Below, piece after piece: positions 17,469-26,338 of a DNA stretch of 64,000 nt (position 1 is the stretch's first letter; every line of letters begins with the position of its first letter). The position numbers were made by a program, and so were the translations under genes. The stretch is from G963674955 sp963674955. Its GTDB lineage: Bacteria > Desulfobacterota > Desulfovibrionia > Desulfovibrionales > Desulfovibrionaceae. The DNA lies in NCBI GenBank assembly GCA_963674955.2, contig CAXXKR010000001.1, positions 620,001 to 684,000 of the forward strand. Reading direction: 5' to 3'. A model generated the notes under the pieces. The model searched no databases, was not told where the DNA came from, and saw only the letters and a program-made list of their open reading frames with translations.

Positions 17469-18707
17469 CTACCAGGCGTAAAGGGGGAATTCCCTCGCGA
17501 ATTCTTCCACCTCTTCGCTGATCTCCTTGAGGATCGTTTCATTGTCCACGTGGGCCAGGGCCGCCGTGATGGCTTCGGCCACCACCAGCATGTCTTCCTC
17601 GATCATGCCCCTGGTGGTCAGGGCCGGGGTGCCGAGGCGCAGGCCGGAGGTGATGAACGGCGAACGGGTCTCAAAGGGAATGGTGTTCTTGTTGGCCGTA
17701 ATTCCGGCCTTGTCCAAGGCGATCTCCGCGTCCTTGCCCGTGATCTCGGTCTCGGAAAGGTCGAGCATCATCAGATGGTTGTCGGTTCCGCCGGAGACCA
17801 GCTTGAAGCCGCTGTCCGTGAGGGCGTTGGCCAGGGTCTTGGCGTTTTTGACCACTTGGGACTGGTATTCCTTGAAGCCCGGTTCCAGGGCTTCGCCGAA
17901 GGCCACGGCCTTGGCCGCGATGACGTGCATCAGCGGTCCGCCCTGGGAGCCGGGGAAGATTCTGGAATTGAGGACTTTTTCATTGTCTTCGGACGAAAGG
18001 ATCATTCCGCCCCTGGGACCGCGCAGGGTCTTGTGGGTGGTGGTGGTGGTGAAGTGGGCGTGCTCGATGCAGGAAGGATGCTCGCCCGCGGCGATGAGGC
18101 CCGCGATGTGGGCCATGTCCACCATGAGCACGGCCCCGACCTCGTCGGCGATTTCGCGGAAGCGCTTGAAGTCGATGATGCGCGGGTAGGCGCTGGCCCC
18201 GGCGATGATCATCTTGGGCTTGTGCTTCTTGGCCTGGGCCTCGACCTCGTCGTAGTTGATGGTCTGGGTTTCCTTGTCCACGCCGTAGAACACGATGTTG
18301 TAGAGCATGCCGGAGAAGTTCACCGGGCTGCCGTGGGTCAGGTGTCCGCCGTGGGAAAGGTCCATGCCCAGGACCGTGTCGCCGGGCTGGCAGGTGGCGA
18401 AGTAGACGGCCATGTTGGCCTGGGAGCCGGAGTGGGGCTGGACGTTGGCGTAGCCCGCTCCGAACAGTTCCTTGGCCCTGTCGCGCGCCAGATCCTCGGC
18501 AATGTCCACGTATTCGCAGCCGCCGTAGTAGCGCTTTCCCGGATACCCTTCGGCGTATTTGTGGGTCATGATGCTGCCCATGGCCTGACGAACGGCCGTG
18601 GAGGTGAAGTTTTCGGAAGCGATGAGCTCGAGTTTGCTCACCTGCCTGTTCAATTCCTTTGAGATGGCCTCGGCGATCGCCGGGTCTTGAATCATCAGTT
18701 CTTCCAT
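17469..18707 (-). CDS. glyA: Serine hydroxymethyltransferase
   Basis: PLP enzyme interconverting serine and glycine with transfer of a one-carbon unit to tetrahydrofolate. The 412 residues fit. TTTTHKTLRGPRGGMI near residue 222 holds the PLP-binding Lys, and NVQPHSGSQANMAVY near 92 and VDMAHIAGLIAAG near 197 are family hallmarks. AAAGGA precedes the ATG. It sits between fabF (18 bases upstream) and the dCMP deaminase (12 bases downstream), all on the minus strand. Confidence 0.97.
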   Translation of the reverse strand: MEELMIQDPAIAEAISKELNRQVSKLELIASENFTSTAVRQAMGSIMTHKYAEGYPGKRYYGGCEYVDIAEDLARDRAKELFGAGYANVQPHSGSQANMAVYFATCQPGDTVLGMDLSHGGHLTHGSPVNFSGMLYNIVFYGVDKETQTINYDEVEAQAKKHKPKMIIAGASAYPRIIDFKRFREIADEVGAVLMVDMAHIAGLIAAGEHPSCIEHAHFTTTTTHKTLRGPRGGMILSSEDNEKVLNSRIFPGSQGGPLMHVIAAKAVAFGEALEPGFKEYQSQVVKNAKTLANALTDSGFKLVSGGTDNHLMMLDLSETEITGKDAEIALDKAGITANKNTIPFETRSPFITSGLRLGTPALTTRGMIEEDMLVVAEAITAALAHVDNETILKEISEEVEEFAREFPLYAW

Positions 18708-18725
18708 GGGGCAGTCCTTTGTTGT

Positions 18726-19964
18726 TTAGTCTTCAAACTTTTTGTAGAGCATGCACCCGTTGGTGCCGCCAAAGCCGAAAGAGTTGGACATGGCGTAGCG
18801 CACATCCTGTTTTCTGGTGCCGTCAACCACGTAGTCCAAGTCGCATTCTTCGCCGGGGTTGTCCAGATTAATCGTACCCGGGACAATTCCCTCGGCAATG
18901 GTCTTGACCGTGAACACTGATTCCACGCCGCCCGCCGCCCCCAGGAGGTGGCCGATCATGGACTTGTTGGCCGTGATGGAGATGTTTCCGGCGTGGTCGC
19001 CGAACACGGACTTGATGGCCCTTGTCTCGCAAAGGTCATTCAGGGCCGTGGAGGTGCCGTGGGCGTTGATGTGGTCCAGCTCCGCAGGGTCGATCCGCGC
19101 CTCGCGCAGGGCCGCCTTCATGGCCAGGGCCATGCCCGAGCCGTCCTGGGGCGGGGCGGTCAGGTGGTAGGCGTCGGAAGACGCGCCGAAACCGACCACT
19201 TCGGCCAGTATCTTCGCGCCGCGGGCCTGGGCGTGCTCCAGGGATTCCAGGAGCAGCAGGCCGCAGCCCTCGCCGATGATGAAACCGTCGCGGTCCATGT
19301 CAAAGGGGCGGGAGGCTTTTTCCGGTTCGTCGTTCCTGGTGGAAAGGGCCTTCATGGCGTTGAATCCGCCCACGGCCAGGGGCGTCACCGTGGACTCGGC
19401 CCCGCCGCAGATCATCACGTCCGCGCGGCCCAGCTTGATCTCGGAAAAGGCGTAGCCGATCCCGTGGGTGCCGGAGGCGCAGGCCGTGGTGGTGCAGATG
19501 TTCGGTCCCCTGGCGCCGGTGATGATGGACACCTGTCCGGCGGCCATGTTGGCGATGATGACCGGAATGAAAAACGGGGAGATGCGCTTGGGTCCCTGGT
19601 GTTCGATCTTGTGGGCCATTGCCTCGATGGTTTCCAGGCCGCCCAGCCCGACTCCGATGATCACGCCGCATCTTTCGGCTTCGTCCTCGGGCAGTTCCCA
19701 ACCCGCGTCGGCAAAGAGCATCTTGGCGCAGCAGGCGGCGTACTGGGTAAAGGTCTCCATGCGCTTGGCCTGCTTGTGCTCCAGGTACCGCAGCGGATCG
19801 AAATCCTTGATCTCCGCGGCGATATGGGTGTCGTACGCCTCGGTGTCGAATTTGGTTATTTTGGCCACGCCGGACTTGCCGTCCAGCAGATTTTTCCAGC
19901 TGGCGTCCAGATCATTGCCGATGGGCGTGATGGCTGAAACGCTGGTTACAACAACCCTGTTCAT
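18726..19964 (-). CDS. fabF: 3-oxoacyl-ACP synthase II
   Basis: Condensing enzyme extending acyl-ACP with malonyl-ACP in fatty-acid synthesis. 412 residues. The Cys-His-His triad is visible in TTACASGTHGIGYAF (Cys about 164), DHINAHGTSTALND (His about 304) and ANKSMIGHLLGAAGG (His about 341). It follows acpP, its carrier protein, as in many bacterial fab clusters. Confidence 0.97.
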   Translation of the reverse strand: MNRVVVTSVSAITPIGNDLDASWKNLLDGKSGVAKITKFDTEAYDTHIAAEIKDFDPLRYLEHKQAKRMETFTQYAACCAKMLFADAGWELPEDEAERCGVIIGVGLGGLETIEAMAHKIEHQGPKRISPFFIPVIIANMAAGQVSIITGARGPNICTTTACASGTHGIGYAFSEIKLGRADVMICGGAESTVTPLAVGGFNAMKALSTRNDEPEKASRPFDMDRDGFIIGEGCGLLLLESLEHAQARGAKILAEVVGFGASSDAYHLTAPPQDGSGMALAMKAALREARIDPAELDHINAHGTSTALNDLCETRAIKSVFGDHAGNISITANKSMIGHLLGAAGGVESVFTVKTIAEGIVPGTINLDNPGEECDLDYVVDGTRKQDVRYAMSNSFGFGGTNGCMLYKKFED

Positions 19965-20074
19965 AATGTGTTTCCCTCGGCATTCGTTTCACGGGAAAAG
20001 AGGAGCGTCTCACGCCCTTGTTAGGGAGCATAAGACGCCCATCCAGAAATCCGTATCAAACGAAGCGGACAGTC

Positions 20075-20308
20075 TTACTGATTTTTCTTGATGTACTCGA
20101 CGGCGTCCTGGACCTTGAGAATCTTCTGGGCGGCCTCGTCGTCGATTTCGATGTCGAATTCTTCTTCCATGGCCATGATCAGCTCGGTCAGGTCAAGGGA
20201 ATCGGCGCCCAGATCTTCGATAAAGGCGGATTCGGGTTTGACTTCGTCGGCGGATACGCCAAGCTGGTCCACTATCAGTTCGTTCACTTTTGCTGCTACG
20301 TCAGACAT
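20075..20308 (-). CDS. acpP: Acyl carrier protein
   Basis: The 77-residue acidic carrier of growing acyl chains. DLGADSLDLTELIMAMEEE contains the Ser (about residue 38) that receives 4'-phosphopantetheine. Length and charge are typical. A ribosome site GGAGGG precedes the ATG. It lies between fabG (39 bases) and fabF (110 bases); the longer gap after it may contain processing or termination signals that adjust its high expression, though I saw no strong hairpin. Confidence 0.97.
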   Translation of the reverse strand: MSDVAAKVNELIVDQLGVSADEVKPESAFIEDLGADSLDLTELIMAMEEEFDIEIDDEAAQKILKVQDAVEYIKKNQ

Positions 20309-20347
20309 TTTTCCCTCCGTTGTGATATTGAGATATTTGTTGGTGTC

Positions 20348-21091
20348 TTACATGTACATGCCGCCATTTACTCCCAGAACCTGCCCGGTGACGTATCCTC
20401 CGCCCGGCCCAGCCAGGTAGGATACGGCCGCGGCAATGTCCCCGGTGGAGCCGAGCCTGTTCAGGGGGATGCTGGCGAGCATTCCCTCGACGACTGTCTC
20501 CGGGAGATTGGCGGTCATGTCGGTTTCTATGAATCCGGGAGTCACGGCGTTGACTGTCACGCTGCGTCCCGCAAGTTCCCTGGCTGCGGCCTTGGTCATG
20601 CCGATCAGCCCGGCTTTGGCCGCGGCGTAATTGACCTGGCCTGGATTGCCCATCTGGCCGACAACCGAAGAAATATTGATTATTCTGCCCTGGCGCTGCT
20701 TGAGCATGATCTTGGCCGCCTCGCGCATGCAGGTGAAGGCCCCGGTAAGGTTCACGTCGATGACCCGGTCCCAGTCCTCGTCCTTCATGCGCATGAGCAG
20801 GGCGTCGCGGGTGATGCCCGCGTTGTTTACGAAGGCGTCCAGCATGACCTTGCCCTTGATCTCCTCCTTGAAAAAAGAGACCACGCCTTCGCGGTCGGAG
20901 GAATCAAGCTTGAAGGCCCTGGCCTTGCCGCCGGTCCTTTCGATCTCGGACACGACCTCCTGGGCCAGTTCGGGTTTGCTGACATAGGTCAGGTAGACCT
21001 CGAATCCGTCCTCGGCCAGTCTCAGGGCCACGCCCCGTCCGATACCCCTGGAACCTCCGGTCACCAGGGCCACGCTAGGCAGTTCGCTCAT
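20348..21091 (-). CDS. fabG: 3-oxoacyl-ACP reductase
   Basis: NADPH-dependent short-chain dehydrogenase reducing 3-ketoacyl-ACP. 247 residues. The Rossmann motif is TGGSRGIGRGVA near residue 12; the catalytic Ser lies in INISSVVGQMG (about 140) and Tyr/Lys in NYAAAKAGLIG (about 152-156). The C-terminal GQVLGVNGGMYM is typical. It is 83 bases after fabH and just before acpP, within the phospholipid/fatty-acid run. Confidence 0.95.
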   Translation of the reverse strand: MSELPSVALVTGGSRGIGRGVALRLAEDGFEVYLTYVSKPELAQEVVSEIERTGGKARAFKLDSSDREGVVSFFKEEIKGKVMLDAFVNNAGITRDALLMRMKDEDWDRVIDVNLTGAFTCMREAAKIMLKQRQGRIINISSVVGQMGNPGQVNYAAAKAGLIGMTKAAARELAGRSVTVNAVTPGFIETDMTANLPETVVEGMLASIPLNRLGSTGDIAAAVSYLAGPGGGYVTGQVLGVNGGMYM

Positions 21092-21174
21092 TGCTTGCGC
21101 ACCTCGCTAAAAATATCATTCATTGAAGCTCCATCCAGATATACTAAACAGCATCGGACTGCAAATTTCAAGGG

Positions 21175-22167
21175 TTAGAATTGAACCAGGGCCGAACCCC
21201 AGGTGAAGCCGCCGCCGAAAGTGATGACCAACACCAGATCGCCGTCCTTTATGAACTTCGACCCCCTGGCGTCGGCCAGGGCGATGGGCACCGCCGCGCC
21301 GGAAGTGTTTCCGAACCTGTCCACGTTCACGAAGACCTTTTCAGTGGGCATCTTGAGCCTGTCGCCCACGGCCTCGATGATGCGCAGATTGGCCTGATGG
21401 GGCAGGAGAACGTTCACGTCCTTCATGTTGAAGCCGTTGCGTTTGACGACTTCCTTGCCCACCCTGGTCATGTTCCTGACCGCGTGCTTGTAGACCTCGC
21501 GGCCCTGCATCTGGACGAAGTGCACGTCGCCGATAACGTCCCCGGCCTCGTAGTGGTAGGCCGAGCCGCCGCCCCTGACCGTGAGCAGGTCGCCGATGGA
21601 GCCGTCGGATTCAATGATCATGTCCAGTATCTTGCCGTCGGTGTCCGCTTCCCTGTTGCCGGTGACGATTGCGGCTGCTGCCCCGTCGCCGAACAGCACG
21701 CAGGTGGCCCTGTCGGTCCAGTTCACCCTGTGGGTCAGGGCCTCGCTGGCGACCACCAGGACCTTGGCCTCCGGATGCAGGGCGATTATGCCCCTGGCCA
21801 GTTCCAGTGAATAGACGAAGCCGGAGCAGGCGGCGGAAACGTCCACGGCCATCTTGCCCTTGAGCCCCAGCTTGTCCTGAAGGATGCAGGCCCCGGAAGG
21901 AATGGGCGTGTCGGCGGTGAAGGTGGCCAGAAGGATGTGCGTGAGATCGTCCGCTTCAAGGCCTGCGTCGGCAATGGCCTTTTTGGAGGCTTCAAGGGCC
22001 ATGTCCGTGCAGGTCTGGCCCGGAGCGATGACATGCCTTTCCTTGATCCCGGTGCGGGTGGTTATCCAGTCGTCGGTGGTGTCGACGATCTTTTCCATGT
22101 CTGCGTTGGTCAGCACCTTTTCAGGTGCGTAGAAACCCAGGCCCCGGATGAAATGGTTGGTTTTCAT
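21175..22167 (-). CDS. fabH: 3-oxoacyl-ACP synthase III
   Basis: Initiates fatty-acid synthesis by condensing acetyl-CoA (or another primer) with malonyl-ACP. 330 residues. Catalytic Cys in AACSGFVYSLEL (about 115), His in VLLPHQANLRIIEA (about 256) and Asn in RFGNTSGAAVPIA (about 286). It follows plsX by 32 bases, the conserved plsX-fabH-fabG-acpP-fabF order. Confidence 0.96.
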   Translation of the reverse strand: MKTNHFIRGLGFYAPEKVLTNADMEKIVDTTDDWITTRTGIKERHVIAPGQTCTDMALEASKKAIADAGLEADDLTHILLATFTADTPIPSGACILQDKLGLKGKMAVDVSAACSGFVYSLELARGIIALHPEAKVLVVASEALTHRVNWTDRATCVLFGDGAAAAIVTGNREADTDGKILDMIIESDGSIGDLLTVRGGGSAYHYEAGDVIGDVHFVQMQGREVYKHAVRNMTRVGKEVVKRNGFNMKDVNVLLPHQANLRIIEAVGDRLKMPTEKVFVNVDRFGNTSGAAVPIALADARGSKFIKDGDLVLVITFGGGFTWGSALVQF

Positions 22168-22199
22168 TTTGGTCCTTGTGTTTGGATGGCCGGTGAGGT

Positions 22200-23243
22200 T
22201 CAGGCCTTGTTCGGGCGTCCGAATTTCGCCAACTCGCTGTGGACTTCCAGCTCTTTGGCCAGATGCTCGTTGGCTTTTGTGGCCACGAAAGTCGAAGCCA
22301 TTTTGATGGCGTTTGTCAAGGCCTTGCAGTTGCTGGCTCCGTGGCAGACCACGGCGATGCTTTTCAGCCCCAGCAGGGGAGCGCCTCCGCCATGTTCGGC
22401 GTAGTCGAGCATCCGGGCGAATCTGGTCAGGGCGCCCATGGAGAGCATGGCTCCGAGTTTGGAGACCAAGTCCCGCTTGAGTTCGCCCTTGAGGATGTTG
22501 CCCAGGGCCACGGCCAGCCCCTCGGACAGTTTCAGGGCCACATTGCCCACGAAACCGTCGCAGACCACCACGTCCACGTCTCCGGTGAAAACGTCGCGCC
22601 CTTCCACGTTGCCGATGAAATTCAGGGAGGACTGCCTGAAGAGGTCGAAGGATTCCTTGACCACCACGTTGCCCTTGCCTTCCTCTTCGCCGATGGACAA
22701 AAGACCGACGCGGGGATTCTCCACCTTGAGCACGTATTTGGACAGGACATCGGCCATGAGCCCGAACTGGACGAGGTGAGAGGGCTTGGAGTCGACATTG
22801 GCGCCAACGTCGATGAGCACGATGGGCTTTTTTTCGGTGGGCATGAATCCGGCCAGGGCCGGTCTTTCGACCCCCTTGATCCTGCCGAGAATGAACATGC
22901 CGCAGGCCACGGTGGCGCCGGAATTTCCGGCGCTGACCACTCCGTCGGCCTCGCCCTGCTTTACAAGACGGCAGGCCGCCTGGATGGACGAGTCCCGCTT
23001 CCGCCTCAGGGCGTCGGCGGGCTTGTCGTCCATTTCAACGACCTGGCTGGCGTGAACCACGCGAACGCCGGGGCCGGAATAACCGGCCTTGTCCAATTCA
23101 GCCTGGATGCGGGCTTGGTCGCCCACCAGGATGGTGTCTATGCCTTGGTTTGCCGCGTCTATGGTGGCGGGAACGACCACGCTTGGTCCGTAATCCCCGC
23201 CCATGGCGTCAACGGCAATGCAGGGCTTGGAATCAGGCGTCAT
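22200..23243 (-). CDS. plsX: Phosphate acyltransferase PlsX
   Basis: Converts acyl-ACP to acyl-phosphate, the donor for the first acylation of glycerol 3-phosphate. 347 residues with IAVDAMGGDYGPSVV at the start, VSAGNSGATVACGMF in the middle, and VVCDGFVGNVALKLSEG; these are the conserved blocks of the family. Its ATG lies inside the last codons of rpmF (11-base overlap), so the two are translationally coupled, the usual rpmF-plsX pairing. Confidence 0.96.
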   Translation of the reverse strand: MTPDSKPCIAVDAMGGDYGPSVVVPATIDAANQGIDTILVGDQARIQAELDKAGYSGPGVRVVHASQVVEMDDKPADALRRKRDSSIQAACRLVKQGEADGVVSAGNSGATVACGMFILGRIKGVERPALAGFMPTEKKPIVLIDVGANVDSKPSHLVQFGLMADVLSKYVLKVENPRVGLLSIGEEEGKGNVVVKESFDLFRQSSLNFIGNVEGRDVFTGDVDVVVCDGFVGNVALKLSEGLAVALGNILKGELKRDLVSKLGAMLSMGALTRFARMLDYAEHGGGAPLLGLKSIAVVCHGASNCKALTNAIKMASTFVATKANEHLAKELEVHSELAKFGRPNKA

Positions 23244-23412
23244 CCTGCTTCAGAACCTGACGACCTTTGTAGGTTCCACACACGGAGCATACGCGATGGG
23301 GCAGGGTGGGTTCGCCGCATTCGCAGTAGACCACGTTGGGCACCTGAACATGGTCGTGGGCACGGCGCATGTTTTTCCTGGATTTTGAAGTCTTCTTTTT
23401 CGGCTGGGCCAT
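23233..23412 (-). CDS. rpmF: 50S ribosomal protein L32
   Basis: A 59-residue ribosomal protein. It starts MAQPKKKTSKSRKNMRRAH, matching the L32 consensus, and carries a zinc ribbon of two pairs, CECG near residue 30 and CSVCG near 42. The stop TGA lies 11 bases inside plsX. A GAAGGAGAATGTA-type ribosome site precedes ATG 23412. It follows yceD by 66 bases, the classic yceD-rpmF-plsX order. Confidence 0.95.
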   Translation of the reverse strand: MAQPKKKTSKSRKNMRRAHDHVQVPNVVYCECGEPTLPHRVCSVCGTYKGRQVLKQDDA

Positions 23413-23478
23413 TACATTCTCCTTCTTGGAAACTTCCGGACTGGGGCGATCATAATACCAACCCGCCCGTTCGGATAG

Positions 23479-24003
23479 CTATTTAGATACTTTCATGTTG
23501 CGAAATATCTCCATGCGGGGATCTCCGCCCTGTTCCTCGCATTCGCAGGACTCATCGTTCAGGTTTTTGCCGCAGTTCGGGCAAAGTCCCTTGCAGTTCC
23601 TGGAACAAACCGGCTTCTGCGGCAGGGCCAGGACGAATTGTTCCCAAAGCACGGCGCCGAGGTTCAGATGCAGCGCTCCGCCGTCCTTTTTGACTCGCGG
23701 CTCCTCTGTCACGTCCTCGTCCTCTTCGGGCAGGGCCTCGAAAATCTCGAATTTGGTTTCGATTTTCTGCTCGAACGGTTCCGCGCACCTGTCGCAGACC
23801 ATGTCCACCGAACCCTCTATTGTCCCGGTTATCAGCCCGCCCTTGTTCTGGGGCAGGATGAAGATGTCGGCCGCAAGAGGTTCCCTCGGGGCGCAGTCCA
23901 GGCCGTATTCATTCCAGAATCCGGTCCAGAGGGTCTGATCCTCAAAAGAAAATTCCCGGCCTTCCACCGGGAGGTCAGTGAGATTCACCCACAATTCGGA
24001 CAT
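23479..24003 (-). CDS. DUF177/YceD family protein
   Basis: A 174-residue protein of the YceD family, found before rpmF across bacteria and linked in plants and E. coli to 23S rRNA accumulation. The core is VDMVCDRCAEPFEQKIE (about residues 69-85), and the C-terminal CSRNCKGLCPNCGKNLN (about 131-148) is a cysteine cluster characteristic of the family that probably binds zinc. It starts the fatty-acid run and is preceded by a good candidate promoter, divergent from rpmB. Confidence 0.9.
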   Translation of the reverse strand: MSELWVNLTDLPVEGREFSFEDQTLWTGFWNEYGLDCAPREPLAADIFILPQNKGGLITGTIEGSVDMVCDRCAEPFEQKIETKFEIFEALPEEDEDVTEEPRVKKDGGALHLNLGAVLWEQFVLALPQKPVCSRNCKGLCPNCGKNLNDESCECEEQGGDPRMEIFRNMKVSK

Positions 24004-24047
24004 GTCACTCTCGTACTCAAAGATTTCTGCGCTGGCAAACGCAAATT

Positions 24048-24075
24048 CCTATATGGGAACTTTTTGTCTTGTCAA
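24048..24075 (-). promoter_or_regulatory. Candidate promoter for the yceD-rpmF-plsX-fab run
   Basis: On the minus strand a perfect TTGACA (24070-24075) is followed after 16 bases by TATAGG (24048-24053), about 45 bases before the yceD ATG. It is the only strong sigma-70-like pair I see upstream of roughly 8.8 kb of closely packed genes. Confidence 0.5.
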
Positions 24076-24205
24076 GAAAAAACACTTGCCTTTTTCAAGG
24101 CGAACGGATAATGCTTTCCCTCTTCGACGCGCATATTCGTTTTCAGGACGGCCTTGCGCAGGGAAAAAACAGTGATAAGGACTTTGGACTTGAGGAGGTA
24201 CGGAA

Positions 24206-24427
24206 ATGTCCCAGGTTTGTGATATATGCGGAAAGAGGCCTCAGAGCGGCAACAATGTCAGCCACGCCCACAACAAGACCAAAAGGCGCTTCATGCCCAA
24301 CCTGCAAAAGGTCAGGACGCAGCTGAAGGACGGCCAGGTCAAACGGATCAAGGCCTGCACCCGCTGCATCCGTTCCGGCGCCGTGGTCAAGCCCGTTGCC
24401 AAGGCAAAGCCTGAAAACGCAGAATAA
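24206..24427 (+). CDS. rpmB: 50S ribosomal protein L28
   Basis: A 73-residue ribosomal protein. MSQVCDICGKRPQSGNNVSHAHNKTKRRF-like opening (split here as CDICGKRP then SHAHNKTKRRF) and KRIKACTRCIRSG match L28 of the zinc-binding type: two pairs, CDIC and CTRC. AGGAGG lies 6 bases upstream of the ATG. It is monocistronic and ends at a strong terminator. Confidence 0.96.
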   Translation: MSQVCDICGKRPQSGNNVSHAHNKTKRRFMPNLQKVRTQLKDGQVKRIKACTRCIRSGAVVKPVAKAKPENAE

Positions 24428-24447
24428 TTTCTTTCGGCATTGCCGAG

Positions 24448-24480
24448 AAAAGCCCCGGTCATTTGACCGGGGCTTTTTTT
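24448..24480 (+). terminator. Intrinsic terminator after rpmB
   Basis: A 14-bp stem (AAAAGCCCCGGTCA with its complement ending 24477) around a two-base loop, followed by a run of T to 24480. The A run in front lets it also act on the minus strand. Confidence 0.87.
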
Positions 24481-24532
24481 GTTTCCAATGGCCTGGATAT
24501 CCGTCCGGGACTGATTTTCTGAAAAAATCCGG

Positions 24533-26230
24533 CTAGTGGTCCCAGTGCATTTTGACCACGGAATCGTCCCTGTTCCGGGTGGCGGTGATGCGGTCCGTGA
24601 ATTTCGCGCATATCCAGGCGCCCATGAGGCTTACGCCGTCCTCGGACTCCAGCATCATTTCAGGAGTGGGCCGCTGGTCCGGGATTTCCAGGGGTTCGCC
24701 CTGGTGGCGCACCGTCAGGTCGAGGTTGAACTCGTCGAAGGACGCCTCCAATTCCGCCGCGCAGCCGCGCATTCCGCACAGGGCTTCCAGGTATTCCATG
24801 GAAGCGGTGGTGGCCCGGCTGACCACGTCTGGGCGCGCCCCCCAGGCCCCGCCCTGGCGATCCATGAAGGAGACCACGGCCTGTCCCACGGCCATGTCCG
24901 GCTTGATCGCGAGAGTCGCGCGGTTTCTCACGCCCAGGCGGAACACGAAGTTCAGGAGCACGGCGGTGACGGTGCAGGCGGAAAGTGACGAGGAAAAGAT
25001 CGGCTGCAACAGGTGCGGAAGGTGGACGAAGGCTTCCGGCAGCACGTCGACCATCAATCCGGTGATCAGGCTCAGGCCGATGACGAAGGTCTTTCTTGAA
25101 TCCAGCATGCGCGAGGTCATGATCTGCACCCCGGCCACCACCATGAAGCTCAGGGCGAAGAGCAGGGTCGCGCCCACCACCGGGGCGGGCATGATCGCGA
25201 ATATCGAGGCCAGCTTGGGGCAGAAGGCCAGCACGGCCAGCACTCCGCCCGTGAAAAGGGAAATGACCCGGCTGGTGGTGCCCGTGGCGATGGACAGGCC
25301 GATGTTTGAGGATGAGGTTGATTGGGCCATGCCGCCGAAAAGTCCTGCCGAAAAACAACCCACAGCGTCGCCGAGAACGCCCCTGCGAATGTTCTGCATG
25401 TCCGGGCGCACCCATTCGGAGTCATTTATTTTCTGGCAGGTGGTCAGGTCGCCCACGCTCTTTAGCATGGAGCAGAGCACGGCCACGGCAAAGGGGCCGC
25501 ACATGGCCAAATCGAAGTTCCAGCCCGGATGATGGGCAAAGGGGTTCCAGGCCAGGGGCTGGTTGAAGGCCAGGCTCACGTCTTCCGGCTTGAGCAGCCC
25601 CGCGGCAAAAGCCGCAGCGTATCCCGCCGCCATGCCCACCAGGACGCAGAAAAGCTTCAGCTGGCCCTTGCTCCAGACGTTGAGTCCCATCATTACAATA
25701 AGGGTGAACCCGGCCACCGCGAGGCTGGGCAAATGCACCGCGCCCCCGCCCGCTTCCATTCCAATGAAATTCTTGCCGGCCAGCCCGATGACTGTGATGC
25801 CGACCATGGAGACGATGACGCCGGTCACCTCGGCCGGAAAAAGAAAGCGCAGTTTGTGCAGGATGCGGGAGAGCAGGGCCTCGAAGGCCCCGGCGAACAT
25901 GGTCATGCCCAGCACCAGGGACAAACCTCCGGTATGGGCCGCGAGCATGGAAGCGGAAAGAAAGGAGGGGCCGCACACGGACGGGCAGAGGTAGCCCGAG
26001 CCCACGGGTCCCCGTTTCAAGCCCTGGGCGACAACGGCCACGGCTCCGGCCAGCATGGACATGCTGACCATGAAGGTGGCTTCCATGGGCGTTCCGCCCG
26101 TCTCGCGCACCAGAAGCACGGGGAAGATAAAGGCGATGGCGATGATGGTGACGTGTTGCAGCCCCAGCAGCGCGCCCACGGTCACGGAGGGTTTGTCCTC
26201 AAGGCCGTAGATCAGGTTCGACGGTTTCAT
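24533..26230 (-). CDS. NCS2 uracil/xanthine permease with C-terminal ATPase-like domain
   Basis: Inner-membrane nucleobase:cation symporter. The first about 435 residues form the usual multi-helix NCS2 core: YGLEDKPSVTVGALLGLQHV at the start, FLSASMLAAHTGGL, and the substrate-site region FGGMAQSTSSSNIGLSIATG. Family proteins normally end near 430-460 residues, but this one is 565. The extra C-terminal part (about 440-565) is soluble and resembles a degenerate RsbW-type histidine-kinase-like ATPase fold, ending DRITATRNRDDSVVKMHWD. I used ATG 26230 because AAGGGG precedes it; the open frame begins 11 codons earlier. Substrate (uracil, xanthine or urate) is not resolvable. Confidence 0.88.
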   Translation of the reverse strand: MKPSNLIYGLEDKPSVTVGALLGLQHVTIIAIAFIFPVLLVRETGGTPMEATFMVSMSMLAGAVAVVAQGLKRGPVGSGYLCPSVCGPSFLSASMLAAHTGGLSLVLGMTMFAGAFEALLSRILHKLRFLFPAEVTGVIVSMVGITVIGLAGKNFIGMEAGGGAVHLPSLAVAGFTLIVMMGLNVWSKGQLKLFCVLVGMAAGYAAAFAAGLLKPEDVSLAFNQPLAWNPFAHHPGWNFDLAMCGPFAVAVLCSMLKSVGDLTTCQKINDSEWVRPDMQNIRRGVLGDAVGCFSAGLFGGMAQSTSSSNIGLSIATGTTSRVISLFTGGVLAVLAFCPKLASIFAIMPAPVVGATLLFALSFMVVAGVQIMTSRMLDSRKTFVIGLSLITGLMVDVLPEAFVHLPHLLQPIFSSSLSACTVTAVLLNFVFRLGVRNRATLAIKPDMAVGQAVVSFMDRQGGAWGARPDVVSRATTASMEYLEALCGMRGCAAELEASFDEFNLDLTVRHQGEPLEIPDQRPTPEMMLESEDGVSLMGAWICAKFTDRITATRNRDDSVVKMHWDH

Positions 26231-26338
26231 TGTTACCCCTTGCTTGGCTTTTCCGGATGGCAATCCTTGTTAGCCCAGCGCTGGGAACCGGTCAACCCGT
26301 TGTCCTGATTTGAGAATAACGGACAGGGAGAGTCTTGC

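Noticed and set aside
16554..18662. 702-residue plus-strand open frame opposite ribD, the dCMP deaminase and glyA
   Set aside because: It spans three clear genes on the minus strand and shows no recognisable domain, so it is a shadow.
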